From Nitrosospira sp. Nl5 (GTDB lineage Bacteria > Pseudomonadota > Gammaproteobacteria > Burkholderiales > Nitrosomonadaceae): a stretch of DNA of 64,000 bases. A model generated the notes under the pieces. That model was not told the DNA's origin. It saw only the letters and a program-made list of their open reading frames with translations, and did no database searches. How positions within the stretch are numbered: the first letter of the stretch is position 1; the number at the start of each line of letters is the position of its first letter. Below, in pieces: positions 17,274-26,332 of the stretch. The DNA lies in the NCBI RefSeq assembly GCF_900102495.1, contig NZ_FMVQ01000009.1, positions 1-64,000 of the forward strand, read 5' to 3'. A program made the position numbers and the translations under genes.

Positions 17274-20207
17274 ATGAGCCAGGACATGAAGCCGATTCCA
17301 GAGTGCTTTGATTCCAAAAACCAATCCACGGAACGCCTGACCGAAATGTTTGTAGGCATTGGGCAGGAAAATCGCATTAAACTGGGCCAGAATCCCGCTG
17401 AGCGAGCGGTATTTCGCAAGTTGCACGGCGTTGCCTCCGGTCGGCTGGTAATGGAACATAACGTTCCGGTCGATTTGAAGGTTGGCGTATTTGCCCACGA
17501 CAGCCTTACGGCCTGGGTACGCTTCTCCAGCGATACCACACCTACCTCACCTGATCTGGCTTCCACAGTGGGAATCGGCATCAAATTGTTTGGTGTGCCG
17601 GGACCAAAAGCATTAGGCGAGAATGGCGATACGGCCGATTTCATCATGCAGAATTTTCCGGTATTTTTTGTCGACAATGCCAGGGAGATGTGTGAGTTCA
17701 CCTATGCTGGGGTGGTTGCGCGCGATTATCCCGGTTATCTGAGAAAACATCCTAAAACCGCTGAAATTCTGGATCGCATGGAAAAAGTGGAAGGCAGTGT
17801 GTTAACCACCACTTACTGGGCGATTCTGCCGTTTAAATCCGGTGAAAAAGAATACGTCAAGTTTCGGCTGGACCCTGAAACGCCGCCGCAGAATGTACCC
17901 AACAATGCGGCCGACTACCTTGCGGTGGATCTGTGCCAGCGTCTTCTGACGCGAGAATACCGCTTTCGCTTCATGGTGCAGCGGCGCACCAATTCCGCCA
18001 ATATGCCTCTGGATGAAGCGACACAGGAATGGCCGGAGGAGGAAAGTCCTTTCGTGCATGTGGCCACCCTGATCTTGTCCCAACAGGATATTGCGACTCG
18101 CGGCCAAGCCGAGTATGGCCAGAGCCTGGCGTTCAACATCTGGCGCGTGCCGATGGAGCAGGCGCCGGTGGGCTCCATCGCCGAGGCGCGCAAAATGGCC
18201 TATGCAGCCGGGGCACATGCACGCCACGAGGCGAACGGCCAGCCATTGCAGGATCTGCCCGAACCGCGTGCAACAACAACGGCGGAAGCGCCGCCGGACA
18301 CGTGCGTAGTCAAAGCGGTGATTTACCCATCGATCGGAGTAGCCCGCGTGGGTTCGAGCAAGAATGAATGGTTTCTCGGGCCCGAGGTACCTAACCCGCC
18401 CCCGGCCGCACCCGGCTTCTATCGCGATGCGGACAAGAAACTGAAACGGCAGGGCGCGCGGTTTCGGCTCTACGGAGTCAATGCCAAGGGAAAAATTGTT
18501 CGCGAATTGACCGCGGGTGAGGCAAAAATTGAGTGGAGCGTGCAACTCGCCAATACGAAATCCGCGTGGTACGGTTTTCAGTTGGCACTCGACATTCCCG
18601 AAGCCGCAGCGGCTCCGCCGACTACTTTGCGCAATGCGAGCATTCCCGACCGCGACAAACTCGCGATCCGGCCAGGCGTAAAAAAGGTTTCCGGCAAAAA
18701 CGCACAGCCTCAGCGTTTCGATGACGGGAGATTCATGGGCAAGCCCGTATATCTGGGAGAGATTTTCAGCGATGAGCAAGGGCACCTGATCGTCTTGGGC
18801 GGACACGGTGAATCCGCGTCGTATGATGGGAGCCGCGCCATTACCTTCGCCAACAACGAGGGCTGGCATGACGATATCTCCGATGGTTCCGTCACTGCCA
18901 GCGTGACCTATCAGGGGCAAGCGCTAGCCGTGGTTCCCGCCTGGGTTATTGTCGCGCCGCCCAACTATGGGCCGCAACGAAAGTCGGTACGCACCATGTG
19001 GGATCTGATGCGCGATGTGGCAATCTCCGGTGGAATGCTGCCAATGCCGGTGCGGCCCAGCTTTAGCGCTGATATCCTGCCGTTGTTCGAAAGATTGAAT
19101 GGTTTGCAATGGGTGAATGCGGGCTTTGCCTCCGCATTTGGATGGAAGGGACTATTTGATCTAACCAGCCCGCAGGCGTTGGCGAGATTGTCTGATCCCA
19201 GCGTCGCAAATCTCGAATTGCGCCGCGCGATTGTCAAGCAATTCCGCAACGACGCGATCGACTCGTGGTCGCCCGATCCCTGGCCCTGGCTGTATGGCGA
19301 CGCCATGGCGATCCCACCTTCCCACACCGTGAATCAGAATACCGCCCTCACCGCAACCCAGTTAGCGATGCTGGCGCAATGGGCGATGGGCGATTTTACT
19401 GCAGATTATGATCCGGTGCGGACACTGCCCGCTACCATCGAGGCAGTGCCCCTGGCCGAGCAGGGTGATACGCTGACCCAGGCGGCACTCGAATTCTGCC
19501 TGGCCGATGCCTTTCATCCCGGCTGTGAAATGACTTGGCCGGTGCGCTCGATCACCCTGTATATGGCACCGTTCCGCTTTGCTCATGCCCCCGACGGCTG
19601 GGTACCGCCAAGCCTGGGCGAAATCCTTTCCAGCGATAGCGTGACCATTCCCGGCGGGCCGTTATATGGCCAGCAAGCCGGCGATATTACGCGCTGGATG
19701 GCGGTACCGTGGCAAACCGACACCGCCAGTTGCCGTTCCGGCTACGATAAGAGTTACGATCCTTACGTTCCCAGCTTCTGGCCGGCACGGGTGCCGAACC
19801 AGGTGCTGACGCGCCAGAATTACGACATCATAATGGATACGAAAGCCCCGCTGGGGGAGCGGCTGGCGGCATTTGCCAACCGGGCTGCATGGACGGCGCC
19901 GTTAGGCAGCACCAGCTATACCGATCAAATCAATAACATGATTCACCATTTTGATCATCTCGGAGTGGTCGAGACATACGACGGCCCGCCCGATCATGAG
20001 AATTTCCCCGGCAAGATGGAGGTGGAAGACCAGCACGTGCTCATCCACGATATGCCGCAGGCAACGGTGGCGCAGCACGAAATCAGGCGCCTGACGATAT
20101 CCGCTCCCTCTCCGCGCAGCAGTGCCCATCTTGGCATAGCGAGCGATTCACTTGATCTGACGTCAATTGAAAAGGTGCGGCGGTTTCCCAAAGGCATAAC
20201 AGGCTGA
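17274..20207 (+). CDS. Fusion: catalase-like (y4iL-type) domain plus LodA/GoxA-type quinoprotein oxidase
   Basis: The 977-residue protein has two parts. Residues ~15-325 match the y4iL-like catalase branch: FRKLHGVASGRLVM (candidate distal His51), AWVRFSS, GIGIKLFGVPG, DFIMQNFPVFFV, and SLAFNIWRVP followed by the final helix. Residues ~342-925 match LodA/GoxA oxidases: VIYPSIGVARVGSS, FLGPEVP, EWSVQLANTKSAWYGF, LVVLGGHG-like IVLGGHG, WHDDISDGSV, VIVAPPNYGP, then ALEFCLADAFHPGCEMTWP, PWQTD, and FWPARVPNQVL. This family builds cysteine tryptophylquinone from a Cys and a Trp; candidates here are Cys742 or Cys751 and Trp813 or Trp836, unassigned. LodA enzymes release H2O2, which the N-terminal domain could remove. 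There is no classical signal peptide. An AAGGAG ribosome site precedes the ATG. Confidence 0.85.
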   Translation: MSQDMKPIPECFDSKNQSTERLTEMFVGIGQENRIKLGQNPAERAVFRKLHGVASGRLVMEHNVPVDLKVGVFAHDSLTAWVRFSSDTTPTSPDLASTVGIGIKLFGVPGPKALGENGDTADFIMQNFPVFFVDNAREMCEFTYAGVVARDYPGYLRKHPKTAEILDRMEKVEGSVLTTTYWAILPFKSGEKEYVKFRLDPETPPQNVPNNAADYLAVDLCQRLLTREYRFRFMVQRRTNSANMPLDEATQEWPEEESPFVHVATLILSQQDIATRGQAEYGQSLAFNIWRVPMEQAPVGSIAEARKMAYAAGAHARHEANGQPLQDLPEPRATTTAEAPPDTCVVKAVIYPSIGVARVGSSKNEWFLGPEVPNPPPAAPGFYRDADKKLKRQGARFRLYGVNAKGKIVRELTAGEAKIEWSVQLANTKSAWYGFQLALDIPEAAAAPPTTLRNASIPDRDKLAIRPGVKKVSGKNAQPQRFDDGRFMGKPVYLGEIFSDEQGHLIVLGGHGESASYDGSRAITFANNEGWHDDISDGSVTASVTYQGQALAVVPAWVIVAPPNYGPQRKSVRTMWDLMRDVAISGGMLPMPVRPSFSADILPLFERLNGLQWVNAGFASAFGWKGLFDLTSPQALARLSDPSVANLELRRAIVKQFRNDAIDSWSPDPWPWLYGDAMAIPPSHTVNQNTALTATQLAMLAQWAMGDFTADYDPVRTLPATIEAVPLAEQGDTLTQAALEFCLADAFHPGCEMTWPVRSITLYMAPFRFAHAPDGWVPPSLGEILSSDSVTIPGGPLYGQQAGDITRWMAVPWQTDTASCRSGYDKSYDPYVPSFWPARVPNQVLTRQNYDIIMDTKAPLGERLAAFANRAAWTAPLGSTSYTDQINNMIHHFDHLGVVETYDGPPDHENFPGKMEVEDQHVLIHDMPQATVAQHEIRRLTISAPSPRSSAHLGIASDSLDLTSIEKVRRFPKGITG

Positions 20208-20217
20208 GATTAGGGAA

Positions 20218-21441
20218 ATGAGCGCATCCGCCCCCGTCATTACGGCGGATGCCGTAGTGGTGGGAGCAGGTCCGGCCGGAGCAGCCTTTGCCTTGAACCT
20301 CGCTCCTTTTCAGCGGGTACTGCTGCTGGAAAAACGTGCCGCGCCAGTCTTGCGGCCGGGCGAATCCCTACCGGGTGCCGCACGCCGCCTGTTGCATGAC
20401 ATGGGTTTGTGGGATGCTTTTTTGAATCAGGGGCACCGTCCCTGCCATCTTATCCGCAGTACCTGGGGCGGCAATGAAGTCCTGGAACAGGATGCGATGC
20501 GTGATCTGGATGGCCATGGATGGTATCTGGATCGGGCCCGTTTCGAGGGCTGGCTGCAGCACGTCGCCCAGGAGCGCGGTGCTGCCCTGTTGACGGAAGC
20601 GCGACTGCTGGCACTGACACGTACGCCCGACTCAAGCTGGCAGCTCAATATCCAAAGACAAGGCAAGCCGCTCACGGTTCGTGCCCGGCTGCTGGTTGAT
20701 GCAGCTGGCCGCAGTTCTTCGGTGACGAAGCGGCTCGGGGGCAAGCGCCGGGCACGGGATAAACTGGTGTGCGGTTGGCTGTATGGAAGGGATACAGGAC
20801 CAGACGGCGCCGATACCGGCATGAGCCATATTCATGCCGAAATGGGCGGCTGGTGGTATTCGTCGCCACTACCCGGCTCTGAAAAGAACCGTATTCTCGC
20901 ATTTTATACCGATGCCGATTTACCGCAAGCGGCGAGCGCGCATAACCGGGAGAACCTGGTGGCACGGCTTGCGGCAGTGCCAGAATTATGGAGGCAACTG
21001 AATACGGTTGACTTCACCGCAGGCCCGCAAGCCGGATTTTGCACAGCGCATAGCGCCAATCTGGACAGTGCGGCGGGTGATGGCTGGCTGGCGATTGGCG
21101 ATGCCGCGCTTGCCTTCGATCCGCTATCATCGCAAGGATTATTTAATTCCCTCTACACAGGCCTGGCAGGCGCTGAGGCAGCCCAGCAATTCCTTCAGGG
21201 CGCCTCCAATGCCCTGGCGGGCTACAACTCTCAATTGGCAAATATTCAGCATGCCTACCTCGCTCACCTTGAGGCGTGGTATGGGCAAGAGACTCGCTGG
21301 ATTGATCAGCCGTTCTGGCAACGACGCCAGGGCGGCAAGGTGAACAGCACCGGTGGCCTATCTTCAAATAATGCTGGCATGTCTAGTACAAAAAGCCCCG
21401 GCTTTAACGAGATGTTAGATGCTCACCGAGCAAAAAAGTAA
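20218..21441 (+). CDS. lodB: LodB/GoxB-type FAD-dependent maturation protein
   Basis: Flavoprotein of 407 aa in the tryptophan-halogenase/PHBH-like group. FAD motif VVVGAGPAGAAFALNL is at 13-28, RPGESLPG follows near 45, and WLAIGDAALAFDPLSSQG near 290 is the second FAD motif. LodB-type proteins are needed to form the tryptophylquinone cofactor of LodA-type oxidases. It starts 10 bases after the oxidase stop with AGGGA upstream, so it is cotranscribed. This pairing strongly supports the LodA assignment of the preceding fusion. Confidence 0.88.
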   Translation: MSASAPVITADAVVVGAGPAGAAFALNLAPFQRVLLLEKRAAPVLRPGESLPGAARRLLHDMGLWDAFLNQGHRPCHLIRSTWGGNEVLEQDAMRDLDGHGWYLDRARFEGWLQHVAQERGAALLTEARLLALTRTPDSSWQLNIQRQGKPLTVRARLLVDAAGRSSSVTKRLGGKRRARDKLVCGWLYGRDTGPDGADTGMSHIHAEMGGWWYSSPLPGSEKNRILAFYTDADLPQAASAHNRENLVARLAAVPELWRQLNTVDFTAGPQAGFCTAHSANLDSAAGDGWLAIGDAALAFDPLSSQGLFNSLYTGLAGAEAAQQFLQGASNALAGYNSQLANIQHAYLAHLEAWYGQETRWIDQPFWQRRQGGKVNSTGGLSSNNAGMSSTKSPGFNEMLDAHRAKK

Positions 21442-21804
21442 TTATTTAGACTGCCTCTCGAAATACGCAGCGGCGTCAAGAAGCGGCTGCGGATTACCGC
21501 CCTGGCGGGCAACAATTGACGCCGTCTCTTTATAATGCTTTGCCAGCGATCCCGCCTGCCGGAGATACAACGGTTCCTGCGCCTTTAGCTGCCTGTCATT
21601 TTCCTGCCGTATCTTTTTTCTGTTCTTCTCAACATTTGCTTGCTGAAGCCCCGCATTCACCTTTTCTCCGAAGGGCTGTGCCAACCCTGGTGCTTCTTCG
21701 GTGGCAGCATATACCAACCCCGGGGCTTCGGCGCCAATCGTAACTGCCACGGCAACGATCAGCAGGGCAAGGATGGTCCTGGTCGAGTGGATGCATTGTC
21801 CCAT
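21442..21804 (-). CDS. Small exported helical protein of unknown function
   Basis: Hypothetical protein of 120 aa. An N-terminal signal sequence (TILALLIVAVAVTIGAEA) precedes a charged, helical chain rich in Gln, Lys and Ala, with no Cys in the mature part. It converges on lodB with stop codons directly abutting (no spacer). The ATG has GAGGA 9 bases upstream. No domain is recognised; the function is unknown. Confidence 0.65.
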   Translation of the reverse strand: MGQCIHSTRTILALLIVAVAVTIGAEAPGLVYAATEEAPGLAQPFGEKVNAGLQQANVEKNRKKIRQENDRQLKAQEPLYLRQAGSLAKHYKETASIVARQGGNPQPLLDAAAYFERQSK

Positions 21805-21851
21805 TTAAAGATCCTCTTAATGTTTACTCTTTACCAAAGAACCAGGGGTAC

Positions 21852-23990
21852 TCAGTGAGCCAACCCCCGGTCGACCGAAAACGCGATGGAGTTGGTGTTT
21901 ACGGCGACGGGACGGAGAAATTGGCCCCCGTACAGGTCTCCACCGGAGAGACCTGTAACAAGAAGATTGGGTACGGCTTTATCTGCGGATAGCGTGACCT
22001 GATTGGTCGTGCGATTCCACGTCGCCTGAATAGCTGCCGATCTGGCGTTAAGACTTTCCTGGGTATAGTCGCCAATCAGATAATAGGGATAATTCTGGAC
22101 CGGCAGGTTAAACAGCCCCTCGTATTCTGCGAAGACAGCATTTAACCAGTCAAATTGAAGCGTATTACCGCTCTCATCATATCTAGCCAGATTCGACTGA
22201 TGGAAAAAATGCGGCCATTTATTAAAGGTCAGCATGTGCCGCAATGCGATATCAGCTTCGGCCATCAGAATTTCCGCATAATCCCGGGGGGTGCAGATAG
22301 CGCCGGGTATTTCACATGGATTTTGTCCCGCATCGACAAATCTGCCGTGAAGGATATAGTTGTACTCATCCCTCAACTGGAGCGGGTTTGTCACATTACA
22401 GTAAATATTGGTCGGCCAGCGCGGCAACAAAAGTCGATCCGTCCGGCTGCCATCCTCGTACTGAGCGATATACTGTTCAACGTTCTGACCTTTCTGGGAC
22501 GCATCGGCCCCAAGATAGTCAACGCCCGCGCTCGCGGCGGCCTCAAGGAATAAGGAATTGGCGCCTCCCGCATCAAACGCGATGTCGTCGGCTTGAACGT
22601 TGAACATGTCCGGGTGCAAAGAAGGATCATTGGTGCATTTTGGATCTTTCAGGCCGGAATGTTTGCCGGTTACGAGCACCCGGTTATTTTGGCTTTCCTC
22701 AGGGAGACCCAGAAGTCCCCAGACCATCCGATTCTTGGTGATTTCCGCCTGGATGGCCGCGATGGTAGTAAAGGTAGGGTAATCACAAGAGACACCTGGC
22801 GACTCCGGCACCTTATCCATATGGGGATGGCTATAGGTGTGGTTGATAAAGCGGAAATATGCTTTGTTAGCAACCACTGCCGCCACCAAGTCGTCCGTCA
22901 TGTTTGCAGCCGGTGTCGTTGCTGCCGGATCTACCACTGCGCCGGAACCGTTGAATGGAAAATCCAGCTTGAAAGTGCCTGCTATCGGATGGGCGGCAAG
23001 AAAGGCGACCTGTTTTCTCACCGCGTTGCTAATATCATCGCTGCTCAACCGATAGGTATTAGCAGGATTATCCCTCTTTAGCGCGGAATCCCATAGATTG
23101 TTGGCAATAAACAAATCATCCAAGTGGGCAGCCATATGGACACGCCGCCCCCCCACGAATACCCCTTGCGTCACCCAGTTAATGAACTCGTAGGCCAGAA
23201 CCTTAGAATGGAAGAGGAATGGTGCATGCGTAATCGTCGAGATCATCACTTCGCGTACCGGTGTAGCCTGGGAAGGCACCATGTATCGTATGATCGATAA
23301 CAACGCTTCACCATTCTGGGTTCTCAGCAGCGGCTCAACGCTTGGGACAGAACCATCCCGCAGGCTGCTCATATCATTTCGAGGAATGGCCGCGAAGGCA
23401 AAGTCCGTAATTGGAAGCGGTTTATCCTTGTTCACATACTCGAAAACTTCCTTGCTGTATCCGCCACGTACTGTCCATCGGGCGTCGTAGTCGGTTGAAC
23501 TGGATGAATAGACAAGGCCATAATCCAGGTAGACGCCATAAGGAGGCTCCGAGTCCCGATACGTGCCCGGCCATCCTGACAGCACCGCTTGACGAACGCC
23601 GAAGTCTTTCTGGTAATCGTGCAGGATGTCCCATTCCGCTGGTGTGAAGCTTGGAACCAGGTCAGAGTCCGTTATGATGACGCCATTATAGTTGCCGAGA
23701 CAGCCTGTATCCTTGGCTTTGCAGGCGGCTCCGGCCGGGGTAGAGGCGAGCATTGCAGCCGTTAAATCCTGTTTGCCGGCATTTAATACATCGTATCCCA
23801 CTCCCATTTCGTCAAGGACAGGCTTGATGTAGGCCAATCCCAGATCTTCCGCTATATCGCCCGTCGTGACGACTAATATCCTTAATTTGACGGCGTTGTC
23901 AGCAAATGCGGGAGCTGTCACACCGATTAAGGCCCACCATATTGTCATTGCAGCAAGCAGGAAGCATTTCCTGCTCACGTTCTTTCTCAT
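21852..23990 (-). CDS. Secreted Agd3-like (CE18-type) polysaccharide deacetylase
   Basis: Exported protein of 712 aa. Signal peptide at ~1-30 (WWALIGVTAPAFA). Residues ~35-280 look like the Agd3 N-terminal/carbohydrate-binding part (LRILVVTTGD, VIITDSDL, WPGTYRDSEPPYGVYLDYG). The NodB-like catalytic part has MAAHLDDLFI with Asp291/292 and NHTYSHPHMD with His384 and His388/390 as likely metal ligands. Agd3 proteins deacetylate galactosaminogalactan in fungi; bacterial homologues are less studied, and the substrate here is unknown. GGAGG lies 8 bases before the ATG. Its position beside the oxidase locus suggests a surface or biofilm role, which is inference. Confidence 0.7.
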   Translation of the reverse strand: MRKNVSRKCFLLAAMTIWWALIGVTAPAFADNAVKLRILVVTTGDIAEDLGLAYIKPVLDEMGVGYDVLNAGKQDLTAAMLASTPAGAACKAKDTGCLGNYNGVIITDSDLVPSFTPAEWDILHDYQKDFGVRQAVLSGWPGTYRDSEPPYGVYLDYGLVYSSSSTDYDARWTVRGGYSKEVFEYVNKDKPLPITDFAFAAIPRNDMSSLRDGSVPSVEPLLRTQNGEALLSIIRYMVPSQATPVREVMISTITHAPFLFHSKVLAYEFINWVTQGVFVGGRRVHMAAHLDDLFIANNLWDSALKRDNPANTYRLSSDDISNAVRKQVAFLAAHPIAGTFKLDFPFNGSGAVVDPAATTPAANMTDDLVAAVVANKAYFRFINHTYSHPHMDKVPESPGVSCDYPTFTTIAAIQAEITKNRMVWGLLGLPEESQNNRVLVTGKHSGLKDPKCTNDPSLHPDMFNVQADDIAFDAGGANSLFLEAAASAGVDYLGADASQKGQNVEQYIAQYEDGSRTDRLLLPRWPTNIYCNVTNPLQLRDEYNYILHGRFVDAGQNPCEIPGAICTPRDYAEILMAEADIALRHMLTFNKWPHFFHQSNLARYDESGNTLQFDWLNAVFAEYEGLFNLPVQNYPYYLIGDYTQESLNARSAAIQATWNRTTNQVTLSADKAVPNLLVTGLSGGDLYGGQFLRPVAVNTNSIAFSVDRGLAH

Positions 23991-24677
23991 GATAAAACCT
24001 CCGTTTTACGCTCTGACGCCCACGCAATTCGAGAAGGATAGACCGCACCTGGACCCTCCCTCGATGGGCCGGGTGCAGAAGACCCTGGCACAGCCGCTTG
24101 ACATTAACGCTCTTGACGCCTTCGGAGTTGACAAGCTGATCAAAGGTGGAAGCCACCTCTGTTTGTGGGAAAGCCATCAAGCAACTAGATGAGTCAAGAG
24201 ACGGTCGAGCGCGGGGACTGGGTGTGGGCGAGTCGCCGAAGGCGGCGCAACACACTTGGTGAGCTCCGCGTTTCATTACCCACGGGCAATGGCAACAGAA
24301 CTGGACAGGATGCTGGTTGCTACAGGGGGATTCAGGGGGAAATCCATAAAAACAAAATAAGCGGCTTTATGAGCCTGATCTGCCTGCTTTAGTGGCGCCC
24401 ATAGTGGCAGGAAAGCTCGTTACCTGCATTAGACCCTGTTAACGGCCTGGACGTGCCTTCAAACCATCGTTGCCGTTTTTCAGCTCGAAAGCTCTCGGAT
24501 TAAGGCGAGGAAGTACGTTTTTTCTGGGTCTCCCGGACAAAATTGCCAAGCATGGTATGGCATGCTCGACATTGTAATAAGGCAGATGAATCAAGTGTAA
24601 TAAAAGAAAGGGGCGATAAATTACGTCTGTAGTCCGATCGGAGATATGATGGACCGCAGAAAAGTTCGACTACACAT
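23991..24677. other. Long intergenic region, no gene identified
   Basis: About 690 bases upstream of the deacetylase gene. Short frames exist on both strands but none has a ribosome site plus recognisable protein features. A GC-rich hairpin (around CGCCGAAGGCGGCG, near 24230) is visible. I found no tRNA, IS or known riboswitch. It may hold the deacetylase promoter and a decayed gene. Confidence 0.45.
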
Positions 24678-24950
24678 TTAACGACTCCAAAGCCATAAGC
24701 GGTTTTGCTCCAGCTCAAGCTGTCTTTGCCGCCATTCGTTTTCTTGCTGTTGGATTTTCTGCTGGCGATCAAGCTGCTGCATTCGAGCATTATGTTCACT
24801 TTCGCGCTGCCTGGCCGCCTCTTCTATTCTTTGCGTCTCTGCTGTTCCCCGTTGTTGCTGCCACTCTTCCCCTATACTCCGGTTGCGGTCGTACGCGATG
24901 GCTTGGCTGGTCAGTGCGCATGCGGTTAAAGCCGCAAATAGAGCTTTCAC
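24678..24950 (-). CDS. Small exported Gln/Glu/Arg-rich coiled-coil protein
   Basis: Hypothetical protein of 90 aa. A short signal peptide (MKALFAALTACALTSQAIA) is followed by a highly charged helix with many Gln, Glu and Arg, likely a coiled coil. The start is GTG with GAGGT 7 bases upstream. It has no Cys in the mature chain and no known domain. The function is unknown. Confidence 0.6.
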   Translation of the reverse strand: MKALFAALTACALTSQAIAYDRNRSIGEEWQQQRGTAETQRIEEAARQRESEHNARMQQLDRQQKIQQQENEWRQRQLELEQNRLWLWSR

Positions 24951-25220
24951 TGTCTTACCTCTTTAAATGCAAACGCCGATCCTTTTTAGGTACCCTAATC
25001 GCCAGCTCGTTCAGCTGATCGTTTGAGTCCATGTTAGAAATGGAGATTATAAATTTGTGCGAAATACTGCGGACGGCAAATTGAGGCGGTACAGTTCAAA
25101 ATAGCACGACCGCTTTCGAGATCGGCAACAACAGTGGATATGCGATCCGAAGCCGGGGATACGTGCCGAAAGCTGTACAAGGTCTATAAGGATTAGGTAT
25201 GTACCGAACCCTAAAAACAA

Positions 25221-25248
25221 AAACACTTAGCTGATACGCTAAGTGTTT
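25221..25248 (-). terminator. Rho-independent terminator after tRNA-Lys
   Basis: The 11-bp stem AAACACTTAGC/GCTAAGTGTTT with a 6-base loop is followed on the minus strand by TTGTTTTT. It lies just downstream of the tRNA-Lys 3' end. A T-containing tail on the other strand means it may also work in the + direction. Confidence 0.85.
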
Positions 25249-25255
25249 GTTTTAT

Positions 25256-25331
25256 TGGTGGGTCGTGAGCGGATCGAACGCTCGACCTACGGATTAAGAG
25301 TCCGCTGCTCTACCAGCTGAGCTAACGACCC
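25256..25331 (-). tRNA. tRNA-Lys (anticodon CTT)
   Basis: A 76-base cloverleaf on the minus strand: acceptor GGGTCGT pairs with ACGACCC, discriminator A, encoded CCA end. The D arm is GCTCAGCTGGTAGAGC and the anticodon loop CTCTTAA gives anticodon CTT. The T loop TTCGATC is present. It is followed by a clear terminator, so it is a single-gene transcript. Confidence 0.95.
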
Positions 25332-25543
25332 GGATTTGAATGAACCGGAATTCTAAGAGAACGATGATGGACCGGGAGGACTGACGTCCGACCCTTCGTG
25401 TTGTAAATACTACCACATCCGCTCACAAATTCGAATGGTTAGATGCGATGAAAAGCTTCAGTTTGAGAATTGCAGCAGTAAGGTTTTGCATCCGCCGATA
25501 TTTAGCGCATCTATTGGATGCTGTCTATTCCTATCAACAGGAA

Positions 25544-26287
25544 TTAGCCTTCCGCCATAATCTCGTCCAATAGCGCACGCATGCGCCGCCAGTGCGAGCC
25601 TTCCCAAAACACCCGCTCACAGGCGTCGCACGTGCTGAAGCGTTCGAACCGTTCTCGCACATCTGGCGGTACACGCAGCTGAACCTGCGCCTTGTCAATC
25701 GCGCGCAAGGGCGTGTTGCATTCCAGGCATAACGTAAACGGGCGAGCGCTACGCCCTAGATCCAGCCGATTGAACATCTCGCCCAACTGTTGCGTCGACC
25801 TCAACGCGCGTACGTAGCAGCCGTGCGTAATAGAGCGGCGCTTGAGCAGTTCCCGGTCACGGGTGAGCACGATACGTTGGTCGCGTGCGGCGATTACCTC
25901 GATTTCCCTGTCCTGGAAGTTATTGTCGTAAAGGGTGTCGAATCCCGCCATGCGCAGCAGGTGCGCGAGCCCGCCGAGATGCGCATCGGCGATAAAGCGC
26001 GTCACGCGCAAAGGATAATCGCGCACGCGCAGCAGAGGCGTAATATCGAGCATCTCGAACCGGGGAAAGACAGCGACGCGGTCGCCGTCTTTCAATAGGC
26101 GGTCAAAACCCACCGATTCGCCGTTCACCAATACCAACTCCACCTCGGTATGCGGCACGCCGAGCGCCTCGATCATGTGCTTGGTAGTTGCCGCCCGCGC
26201 GCAGGAGCAGGCAAACTCGTTCCTGCGCTGCCCGGGAGCAAGAAAATCGTTCAATTCCTCGTAGAAGCGGAAGGTTGCGGTGACCAT
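25544..26287 (-). CDS. Mut7-C RNase domain protein with N-terminal ubiquitin-like domain
   Basis: Protein of ~247 aa. Residues ~1-80 form a ThiS/ubiquitin-like beta-grasp domain (Mut7-C ubiquitin: FRFYEELNDFL..., VLVNGESVGFDRLLKDGDRVAVFP). Residues ~90-240 form the Mut7-C domain, a PIN-like fold (FIADAHLGGLAHLLRMAGFDTLYDNNF, VLTRDRELLKRR) with a zinc-ribbon pair CLECNTPL and CDACERVFW. RNase activity is predicted from fold. I chose the start MVTATFRF; an earlier in-frame ATG would overlap the divergent pcm start. No strong ribosome site is visible. Confidence 0.85.
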   Translation of the reverse strand: MVTATFRFYEELNDFLAPGQRRNEFACSCARAATTKHMIEALGVPHTEVELVLVNGESVGFDRLLKDGDRVAVFPRFEMLDITPLLRVRDYPLRVTRFIADAHLGGLAHLLRMAGFDTLYDNNFQDREIEVIAARDQRIVLTRDRELLKRRSITHGCYVRALRSTQQLGEMFNRLDLGRSARPFTLCLECNTPLRAIDKAQVQLRVPPDVRERFERFSTCDACERVFWEGSHWRRMRALLDEIMAEG

Positions 26288-26332
26288 TGAGAAAGTGCCA
26301 GCATTCTGCTGAGAATTTGCTTTAATGAAGTC

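Noticed and set aside
17802-18920. Long (372-codon) open frame antisense to the catalase-LodA gene
   Set aside because: It lies wholly inside a well-supported gene, has no ribosome site and no recognisable domain; typical of GC-rich antisense frames.
24189-24392. 67-codon + strand frame in the region upstream of the deacetylase
   Set aside because: No ribosome site, Arg-rich atypical start and no recognisable motif.
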